From: Bacteroidales bacterium
GTDB lineage: Bacteria > Bacteroidota > Bacteroidia > Bacteroidales > P3
Length of the DNA stretch: 51,343 nucleotides
Assembly (NCBI GenBank): GCA_016283175.1
Contig: JAEEMK010000098.1
Location: 1 to 51,343 of the forward strand
Reading direction: 5' to 3'
Shown: piece by piece, positions 1-8,200 of the stretch
How positions within the stretch are numbered: position 1 is the first letter of the stretch
Layout of the letters: each line of letters begins with the position of its first letter
The notes under the pieces: generated by a model
Databases searched by the model: none
Told to the model about the DNA's origin: nothing
The model's input: the letters and a program-made list of their open reading frames with translations, nothing else
Translations under genes and position numbers: made by a program

Positions 1-170
1 GAGACGGACTATTCCTTGAAGATATTGATTTTGCATGGTTCGATAAGTTGAAGGAAATAATCGTGCCATACAGAAAAAAGAACTATTACATTGAGCTTCT
101 CGGTTGGGGGAAGGACACTGTCGTGGAGAGGAAACCTCAGAAGAAAACCAAGAATGATGAATCTAAATAG
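1..170 (+). CDS. C-terminal end of an unidentified protein (partial)
   Basis: The window opens inside a gene. Read from base 3, the frame is open for 55 codons to a TAG at 168-170. The visible tail is rich in aromatic and charged residues (DIDFAWFDKLKEI, then NYYIELLGWGKD) and ends in a lysine-rich stretch (KPQKKTKNDESK). I do not recognise a family from this fragment. A hairpin followed by T residues lies 24 bases after the stop, so this is the last gene of its transcription unit. Confidence 0.6.
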   Translation, partial: DGLFLEDIDFAWFDKLKEIIVPYRKKNYYIELLGWGKDTVVERKPQKKTKNDESK

Positions 171-193
171 AGGGTGACTTCTTTAGAGTAAGA

Positions 194-230
194 AAAGCCC
201 GACTCGGTATGTCCGTTTCGGGCTTTATTT
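194..230 (+). terminator. Rho-independent terminator of the partial first gene
   Basis: AAAGCCCGA (194-202) pairs with TCGGGCTTT (218-226), with a 15-base loop and a T-rich tail (TTTATTTATT). It lies just after the stop at 170. Confidence 0.75.
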
Positions 231-483
231 ATTCTATCCACAGCATTTAGCAAACATTCACTAATTGGCCTTTCCCCATTTTATTGGTTCGCAAACGCAT
301 ATGGGTTTTACCAATATGTACTTAGTATTACAGCAACTGCGCAACCGGGAAAGTAATATTCATAGTAATGTAATTGACACACACACCTTTGAGCAACAAA
401 GATATTTCGCCATTCAAGGTAAAATGCGTGTCTTTGCAAATTGAAAAACCGACGATAAAAAGCCCCTTTGTGCAATAGACAAA
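231..483. other. Intergenic stretch without a recognised gene
   Basis: About 250 bases lie between the first terminator and the terminator of the minus-strand methyltransferase gene. A minus-strand frame (328-597) is open but overlaps the methyltransferase 3' end and resembles no family I know. I see no RNA gene or repeat here. Confidence 0.5.
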
Positions 484-514
484 AGAAGCGTCTTCGAACC
501 GAAGGCGCTTTTGC
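484..514 (-). terminator. Terminator downstream of the RsmI-like gene
   Basis: AAGCGTCTTCG (486-496) pairs with CGAAGGCGCTT (500-510) with one mismatch. On the minus strand it is followed by CTTTTGTC. It sits 17 bases beyond the stop of the minus-strand gene. A TTTTG tail on the other strand could make it bidirectional. Confidence 0.55.
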
Positions 515-530
515 TGTTGGATATGATGTT

Positions 531-1232
531 TCATCGTCCTATCAGGAAGACGGTGTTGCGTTTGTGGAGGTCGATGTGCTGGCGCTGATGCCGCCATTGT
601 GCTGCGGTGAGGGTGCGGATGGTTTGTGTTGGCAGGGTGATGTCGCAGGCGACGCAGATCATCGTGTCGTTGTGGCAGGTTTCGGCAAGGGATTGCAGCA
701 TCTGGTTGTTGCGGTAGGGTGCTTCGATGAAGATTTGTGTCTGTCCGTTGCGGAGTGCCGACTGCTCGAGCGAGCGAATGGCGGAGTTCCGCTGCTGTCG
801 GTCGACGGGGAGGTAGCCGTGGAAGGCGAACTGTTGTCCGTTGAGGCCTGAAGCCATAAGTGCCAGCATCAGCGACGAGGGTCCCACGAGCGGCAGGATG
901 GGTATGTTTTTGCTTTGTGCAAGCCGTGTGACGAGTGCGCCGGGGTCGGCGATGCAGGGTAGGCCTGCCTCGCTGAGCAGTCCTATGTCTTCGCCTCGTT
1001 CGGCGGCATCAAGATGGTGTGTTATTTCTTCGGGTGTGGTGTGCTCGTTGAGTGTGAAGAATGTGGTGTCGTCGATGGGGTGGATGTAGCCTGCGTGTTT
1101 GAGGAAGCGCCGTGCGGAGCGTAGCTCTTCGACGATGAAGGTGTGGCAGCTGTTGAGCAGTTGGAGGTTGTGGGACGGCAGGGAGATGTTGATGTCGTCG
1201 GCTCCGATGGGTACAGGGAAGAGGATGAGCAT
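531..1232 (-). CDS. RsmI-like SAM-dependent methyltransferase (tetrapyrrole methylase fold)
   Basis: This 233-aa protein belongs to the tetrapyrrole-methylase fold, close to the 16S rRNA 2'-O-methyltransferase RsmI group. Seen: the family motif GLLSEAGLPCIADPG at about residues 84-98, which corresponds to the usual GLISDAGTPLISDPG, then PLVGPSSLMLALMASGL (about 114-130) and FHGYLP (137-142), the RsmI-type SAM pocket elements. It is shorter than E. coli RsmI (286 aa) and lacks most of the C-terminal extension. It may therefore be the short second paralogue that Bacteroidota often carry beside a full RsmI, and its RNA target is not certain. The start codon directly abuts an array of AACCCTTT-like repeats that forms the whole visible leader. 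The gene lies 80 bases after the YARHG gene on the same strand and may be co-transcribed with it. Confidence 0.85.
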   Translation of the reverse strand: MLILFPVPIGADDINISLPSHNLQLLNSCHTFIVEELRSARRFLKHAGYIHPIDDTTFFTLNEHTTPEEITHHLDAAERGEDIGLLSEAGLPCIADPGALVTRLAQSKNIPILPLVGPSSLMLALMASGLNGQQFAFHGYLPVDRQQRNSAIRSLEQSALRNGQTQIFIEAPYRNNQMLQSLAETCHNDTMICVACDITLPTQTIRTLTAAQWRHQRQHIDLHKRNTVFLIGR

Positions 1233-1312
1233 TTTGAGGGGGTTGAAAGGGTTAGAAGGGTTGGAAGGGTTTGTGGGGTGAATGGGCAGAATGGGTTGAA
1301 TGGGTTTGGTGG
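1233..1312 (-). repeat. AACCCTTT-type short repeat array forming the leader of the RsmI-like gene
   Basis: The plus strand reads as imperfect GGGTTGAAAGG / GGTTGGAAGG / GGGTTTG units. Read in the gene direction the array is AACCCTTCTAACCCTTTC and similar, and ends three bases before the ATG. It fills the whole gap between two minus-strand genes. The same unit type precedes three other minus-strand genes in this window (YARHG, elbB, prfB). Confidence 0.75.
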
Positions 1313-2086
1313 TTATTTTTTTTGCTCTTGTGATTTGATGAGTTTTATGTTGGCAAGTTCGATGCTGGTGAAGGGTATTTCATCGATTTTGACGTCGGAG
1401 GGTTTGAACCAGCTTTGTTTTGCGAAGAACTCCTTGAGGTCGGGGTTGTTGAACTGGTAGCCGTGACGTGCGTAGATGGCGTTGCGCGCCAGAGCGAGTT
1501 CCTCTTTGCTCATCTGCTCGACTTCGCTCTTGGTGAGGAGTCGGCTGGAGGCGTCGATGAGGCGTATGTCGTTGTAGATGTTGCCGGTGCCGGTCTTGGT
1601 GACTTTGACCACGGGCAGCGAGGAGGCTTGCGGTTTGACGACTTCGTCTTTGGCTGGTTGTGCCTTGGGTTGCTCGGCAGGCTTCTGCTGTTCGGCGGTT
1701 TTGGGTTGCTCGGCCTTTGCGGGCTCGGCTTTGGGTTGCTGCTGTTCGGCAACGGTTTCCTGCAGGCTCTGCTCGTCAACGACGGTGGTGTTGGCGGCAA
1801 ATTCGGTGTTGTCGCTGTCTTTCCAAGGTTTGGCGACGAGGAGGATGATGGTGGCGCAGACGGCCACGATGGCGGTGCATACGACGGCGGTGAGGTTGAT
1901 GCGCGGCGGTTCTTGGTCTTCTATTTCTTCTTGCTCGAGGAGCGGAGCGGAGGGATGGTTGCTGTGTGGGTCGAGTGCCTCTACCATTGGTTTGGCGAAG
2001 ACTTCTGCCTGTGGATTTTCTTTTTGCTCGTTTTCCTGCTCACGCTGGAGACGGTCGATTTCTTCAAGTTCTGTGATGTGGGACAT
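1313..2086 (-). CDS. Single-pass membrane protein with C-terminal YARHG domain
   Basis: 257 aa. An N-terminal acidic, probably cytoplasmic region (1-60) precedes one transmembrane helix (about 64-85, INLTAVVCTAIVAVCATIILL). A low-complexity linker of AEQPK-like repeats (about 110-150) follows, then a C-terminal domain. The C-terminus carries EELALARNAIYARHGYQF (about 195-212) and a W residue in QSWFKP, which fit the YARHG domain of unknown function, thought to be extracytoplasmic. No signal peptide is visible, so the topology is likely N-in/C-out. The linker coding region is itself a short repeat and could vary in length between strains. The leader is an AACCTTTT-type array touching the ATG. 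Its function is unknown. Confidence 0.8.
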   Translation of the reverse strand: MSHITELEEIDRLQREQENEQKENPQAEVFAKPMVEALDPHSNHPSAPLLEQEEIEDQEPPRINLTAVVCTAIVAVCATIILLVAKPWKDSDNTEFAANTTVVDEQSLQETVAEQQQPKAEPAKAEQPKTAEQQKPAEQPKAQPAKDEVVKPQASSLPVVKVTKTGTGNIYNDIRLIDASSRLLTKSEVEQMSKEELALARNAIYARHGYQFNNPDLKEFFAKQSWFKPSDVKIDEIPFTSIELANIKLIKSQEQKK

Positions 2087-2165
2087 AGGGTTGGAAGGGG
2101 TTGAAAGGTTGGAAGGGTTTGAAGGGTTTAAAAGGTTTAAAAGGTTTAAAAGGTTGAAAGGGTGA
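2087..2165 (-). repeat. AACCTTTTA-type nonanucleotide array abutting the YARHG start codon
   Basis: On the coding strand about eight units of roughly 9 bp (AAACCTTTT, AAACCCTTC, CCAACCTTT) run without interruption up to the ATG. Three consecutive AAACCTTTT units are identical. There is no separate ribosome-binding site between array and start. Confidence 0.8.
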
Positions 2166-2173
2166 TATAAACT

Positions 2174-2255
2174 CGTTTTTGTTTTTGTTTTTGTTTTTGT
2201 TTTGGTTTGGGTCTTTGTTTGGGTTTTTGTTTTTGTTATGGTCTTCGTTTTGGTT
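2174..2255. repeat. GTTTTT hexanucleotide array
   Basis: A run of GTTTTT units on the plus strand, decaying into GTTTGG/GTCTTC variants, begins right after the stop of the 2,403-aa protein gene (minus strand) and ends near the YARHG leader array. Read from the giant gene it is a CAAAAA-rich 3' region. No hairpin terminator is seen there. Confidence 0.75.
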
Positions 2256-5200
2256 TTATTTTCTTATTACTTCGATGGGGCCGTTGTGCTGGATGAATCC
2301 GAACTCGCCTTGTGCATCGAAGCGGAAGAAGTAGGTGCCGTCGGGGCAGTCGCAGTCGTTGGGGTTCCAGTCGTCGTCGTGTGAGGTGATGTTGTCGCGC
2401 TTGTAGACGAGTCGTCCCCATCGGTTGTAGATTCGGAGGCGGTTGACGGGGTAGAGGTTGAATTCGACGAGGTTGACGACTTGCCAGAAGTCGTTGATTC
2501 CGTCGCCGTTGGGTGTTACGACGTTGGGGAACTGGAGGTAGATGTTGACGACGTTGACTGCCTGTGTGTTTGTGTCGGTGCAGATGAGGGTGTCGCCACG
2601 CAGGGTGATGAAGTAACGGTCGGCGATGAGCATCACGTCGTGTCCACCGACTTGGTTGTCGTCCTCGGGCCAGGCGTAGTGTGGGTTGATTTCAAGCGAG
2701 GAGTCGGCGGGGTTGCTGTTGTCGGCGCTTTGCGGGAAGAAGTACCAGAGGTAGGCGTTGCGTTCGTCGTCGGGCTGAGTGAGGTTGATGAAATCGGTGC
2801 CGGGTTCGACGTTGCTGGGCAGGGTTGGCTCCCAGGTGAAGTCGACGGCCGGCAGGGGCATTACCTGTACGGCGCTGATAAAGGTGGCGGTGTCTCTGCA
2901 TCCGTCGGGGCTTATGGCTATGTGAAGGACGCTGTAGATGCCGCTGTCTTCGTAGATGTGGACGGCGTTGGCATCGGTGGAGGAGGCGCCGTCGCCGAAC
3001 TGCCAAATGACGGAGGCTTGCGAGACGGAGCTGTCGCGTGTGTAGAGTGTCAGCGGCTGGCATCCGTAGAGCGACGAGTCGCTACGTGTCCAGTTGATGG
3101 TGTCGAGGCTGAGAATGCCGTCGGCACGGAACGTGGTGTCGTAGTAGATGACTTCGATATGGACGACGCTGTCGCAGGCGTTGACTGAAAGCAGGGAGTC
3201 GACGATGAGCTGAGGTGTGTATTCCTGTCCGCGGTAGCGGTAGGTTTGGTTGAGGCATATGTATTCGGTGCTTGCGTTGAGGTAGCGCGGATGGAAGACG
3301 AGGTGCTGCACTTCGACGCTGTCGCATCCGCTGACGCTTGTGTTGCTGTCGACGTAGGTGCCAGAGGATACATAGTAGTTGCCGGCAAAGAGGAATGTGT
3401 CGCCGATGCAGAGTGTGTCGCGGTGCTCGTTGAAGAAGGAGCTGTTGATGACGATGTTCATCGTCACGACGCTGTCGCACGAGTAGATGGAGAGCAGGCT
3501 GTCGGTATAGACGGTCGATGTCCAGAAGACGGTGTCGCGATAGTGGAAACCTCCGGAGGTGCAACCGTAGCGGTCGACGTTGGTGTCGTAGGAGCTGGCC
3601 ACCTGCAGGTGGAGTCGGTAGATGCTGTCGCATCCGTAGATGGAGGTGAAAGCGTGGATGTAGTCGCCTTCGATAGAGTCGTTGAAGCCGTAGAAGGTGT
3701 AGGCGTTGCCGTCGCAGATGCCTCCCAGCAGGTTGGTGTCGAGGGTGGGGTGTACGGTGAGGAAGACGAAGGTTGTGACGATGCTGTCGGGCGAGTATTC
3801 GGTGCGCACGGTGTGCATACCTTGTGTTGTCAAGACTGTGTCGCGGATGGCGAAGGTGTCGCCGCCGCAGATTTCGGGGTAGAGGGTGTCGTAGGCGATG
3901 CAAGGGCTACGCATCAGTATGGTTTGCACGGTGTCGTCGGTGCAGGAACCGTTGGCGAGGGAGGCTGTCAGGGAGATGTTGAACTCGCGCGATGGGAACT
4001 GGTGTATGGGGTGTTTGTCGTAGCTCACCGTACCATCGCCGAAGTCCCAGACAAAACCGTCGCATTCCATAGAGGTCTGCTGTGTGCCCTCGGCGTCGAG
4101 CGAAACACAGCTGCGGTTGTAGAACTGCACCACGACGTCGCAGCCGTTGGTGTCGATGATTTCGTATTCGTAGTTGGCGAAGGGGAAGATGTCGCCCACG
4201 ACGGCGGTTTTTTCGAAATAGCAGTTGCTGCCTGTGCTTCCGAGGAAGTGTGCGCGGCATTTGTAGATGCCGTTCTGCGCGCTTGAGAAGGTTCGTGCGG
4301 TCGAGAGGATGACGTTGGAGCTGTCGATGTTGTACCACTCGTAGCGGAAGCCTTCGGGTGCCGTGAAGGTGTTGGAATGGACGATGCCGCATTCGCTGGG
4401 GTGCACCTCTTTCTGGTTGCATTCAAGGATGAAGTAGGCGTAGCCGAAATGGCCCATCTCGTTGCAGTCGTAGGTGGTGAGCTTCATATTGATGCGTCGT
4501 CCGTGGAGTGGTGCGAGGTCGATGCCGATGGAGGTCCAGTCTTTCCAAAGGACGTCGCAGGTGTCGTAACGGAAGCTGTTCCATCCGAGTGCGTCGCTCG
4601 ACACGAAGTCGGCTGCGTAGCAGTCGGGGTCAATCTCGTTGTTGTTCTCGTCCAGAAGGCTGATGCGGAACCGCGGCTGCATAGAGGGCGAGTGGTTGGG
4701 GTTTTCGAGGACGGCAGCATAGCGCAGCAGCAGGATTTCCGACTTGGTGGTGTCGACATCGTATTCGTAGACGATGCTTTCGGCTTCGCCTCCGATGTCC
4801 CAGTTGCCCAGTCGTACGGATTCGTAGTAGCCGGGTTTGACGCATCGCAGCTGTCCGCCTGTTCGCGGGTCGGTGGCGAGAGTGTCGTCGATCACCGTGT
4901 GTCGCGAGTTGATGTCGTCGGGGCCGTAGTCGACAAGACCTTTGTTCTCGTCGGGGTTGTTGAAACGTCCGTAATAGCCTGTTGCGAAGCAGGAGTAGAT
5001 GTCGCCGAAGTCGACACATTTGTCGCCACCGGCGCAGAATTCGAACCAGGTGGTGTCGATGCAGGCGACGGAGTTGTTGGTGATGAAGACGTAGTAACGT
5101 TTGCCGTAGACGAGGTTGGAGAGGTGTGCCATCGGCTGTGTGGTGACGACAGAATCCATTTGGTTGCGTTCCCTGCCGTAGTAGCAGATCCATTGTGTGG

Positions 5201-8200
5201 CGCCGCTGTTGTCGTTCCAGGTGAGTCGGCAGGTGGTGTCGGTTTTGAGGTCGACTTTGATGTTGGAGACGGAATGGAAGGTGACGTGTAATTCCATACC
5301 GCTGCCCGTGACGGTGTCGCCGGCGGAGTTGTATTCCATATGCAGACGACCGCTGGGAACGTGGATGACCACATTGTCCTGACGGCCATAGGAGCCGAGC
5401 CATTCTCCGGTGATGTCGTCCCAAAGATAGATGTAGTCGTTTTCGCCGAAGTCGACGTTGCCGCGGAGTGTCATTGCGTTGCCGTTGGACGACTGCAGGT
5501 ATATTTGGTGACGGTCGTTATAAAGATAGTCTTTTTGGGAGCCGCCGTCGAGGATGGTGTAGCATTCGTTGATGTCGAGGATGCGTACGGTGTCCTTGTT
5601 GTAGGGTGCGACGAAAATTGTTGTGTCGCAGGTTGTTATGAAGCAGTATTTGACGGGTTTGAGGCAGCTGAGGGTGTTGTCGTTGCTTGTCAGGTAGCAC
5701 ACATATTGGTGGTCGGGGAGAAGCCCTGTGAGGTTGACGCTCTTGGTGTTGAGCACGAGAGTGTCGAGTTCCTTTTCCGTTGGTCCATAAGCCAGCGTCC
5801 ATTGTGTTGCGCTGGTGCTGTCGTCCCAGAGCAGCTTGGCCGATGTGCAGGTGACGTTCTGAGTGCGGACATTGTAGATTTTGTAGTTGAAGGTTACCTC
5901 GAAGTCGAATCCGGGGGCGAAGTCGGTTTGCGATGTTCCTGCGCGTTGCTGGAAGTTGACGTTTCCGTCGGGAGCGTAAAGCTTCAAGTAACCCGTGTTG
6001 CTGTACCACGAACCGGACTGACTTGTACTAATCCATAACGATGAGCTTCCCAGGTCGTAGTAGCCCTCGATGGTGATGCCTTGGTTGTTGACGGTGTGGA
6101 TGTCGAAGTAGTTATCAGAGTTGTGGAAGATGTTTCCCAAGCCACCTTCGCTGAGGAAATGGTAGCATTGGTCAGGAGTAAGCGTGATGCTGTTTTGGTA
6201 GTAGAGCGAATATCGACCGGCGTAGTTAAGGAAGTGGTTTCTGTAGGGGTCGACAAAGACACCGGCATCGCAGGGCATAATGACACCGTAGATGTTCTCG
6301 AGTACGCATTCGGGGTTTTCAACGGTGTTGTATATGCTGTAGAAATATTGTCGGTTGCGCTCCAAGCCGGTCATAGTGTACTGCTTTGTCGACACGGTAA
6401 CGGTAGTCATCGAGTCGATGTGAGTGCCGTAGCTGAAGTTCCATTGAGTGGCACTGGTGGTATCGAGCCAGGTTATGGTGACTGTTGAGTCGGTCATATT
6501 GAGAGTGTCGGGGTTGTAAACCCTTGAGGGGAAACGAATAATCATCCAAAAGCCTTTGTCTTGAAGTGCTTCGTTGGTGGTTATTTCGATTGTGAGGTCG
6601 TCGCCGGCGTTGACCCATTGTTCCCATCCCCACCAGAAACTTATCCTACCCCAGCCGCTGGGGGAGACGTAGAGCTGGTCGCTGTAATCGGAGTTGCCGA
6701 CGTTGGCGCTTGCGCTGTAGTAGAAACCTTCCCCCGTAGTGCTACGCAGCACGAGCCGCGAGGTGTCGCTGGGCAGATAGTCGCCGCTGCCACCTGGGTC
6801 GTAGACGAAATAGCATTGTCCCGGAGTGATATAGACGGTGTCGTCGCCGTGTGGAGTCATCACGATGGAGTTGGAAGGGAGCGTGGTGAAGAATGTTGCC
6901 GGAGCTTCGCAGAGGCTTGTGGAGCCTGTGTAGATGCTCACCTGATAGTCGGTGTTTGGTATCAGGTTGTTCATTGTGAAATTGCGTTGAGTGGCCATTG
7001 TTGTGGTCATCATTCCTCCGACGGGGCCGTAGGAGACGCTCCACATCGAGGAGCCGCTGTTGTCGTTCCAGTTGACGGTGGCTGAGTTTGTTGTCACCCT
7101 TGTCAGTTTGACGTCGCTCACTTCACCCTGGCTTCGGTCGACTGTGAGGCAGAAACCGGGCCGCACATTGTGGCTGTTGCTGATGAAGCGGATGCGCAAA
7201 TAGCCGTTGCTGCTTGTGAGGCGAATGCGGTCGTTGTTTGCAAAGCGGTTGTGCCAGGCATCATAGCTCCACCAGTAGTCGGTTTGATCGGCGTAGATCT
7301 GCATCTGCACATAGTCCTGGTTGTCGTAGGACTGTTCGTTGAACAAGGCTTCGTTGCCGCCCATCAGCCATTGTCCGTCGATGGTGAAGTCGCTGCCGTC
7401 GTTGCTGAGGATGACCAGCACCGAGGTGTCGTTGTTAAAATAGTTGTGGTTTTTTCCGCCGGCGTCCCAAATCTTGTAGCAGGTGTAAGGGCTGAGGATG
7501 AGAGTGTCGATGTCGCGATAGGGCATCAGCACATTGCCGTCGGGGAGTCCTTGAGTGATGAAGCCTTTGCGTTCGCTGAACGAGCAGGGGTATCCCGAGA
7601 TGTTTCCGATTATCTGGTAGACATACTGTGAGCCGGGTTGTAGAGCCGACAGGGTTGCCTGTTTTGTGTTGACGGTAATGCTCTGCATAGCATCCTCGCT
7701 CAAGCCGTAGGTTACGGTCCATTGTGTGGCGTCGCTGTTGTCGTTCCAGGCGATGGTGGCTGCCGTAGTGCCTGTGGAGACGGTGTGAAGGTTGCTGATG
7801 GAATCGTCGACCTGCAGGACGTTGATGGCAAATCCTGTCGAGGTGCCTGTGACGTTGGTTTGGAACATTATGACGATCGAGTCGCCGACGCTTGTGACCT
7901 GAATGTCGTAGTTGCTTTGGCTGAATTCCACCTGTCGTTCGCCGTTGAAGACGAATATGCGGTCTTCGTCGGAGAGCATACAACGTCCTTCGATTCTGAA
8001 GCCTTTGTGGTTGGCTGTACGCAGCACGAGTCGCGAGAAGTCGGTGTTGAAATAGCCGCCATTTTTGCCTGCGTCGAGGATGGTATAGCACATACGCGGT
8101 TGCAAGGTGACGCTGGCGTTGCCTCGATAGGGCATAATGATGGTGTCGCTGTTGCCGGAGGTTGTGAATCCGTGTCGTGCTGCGACGTCGCAGTCGTTTC

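Noticed and set aside
328..597. 89-aa minus-strand open frame
   Set aside because: It overlaps the methyltransferase 3' end and its terminator and has no family resemblance or promoter.
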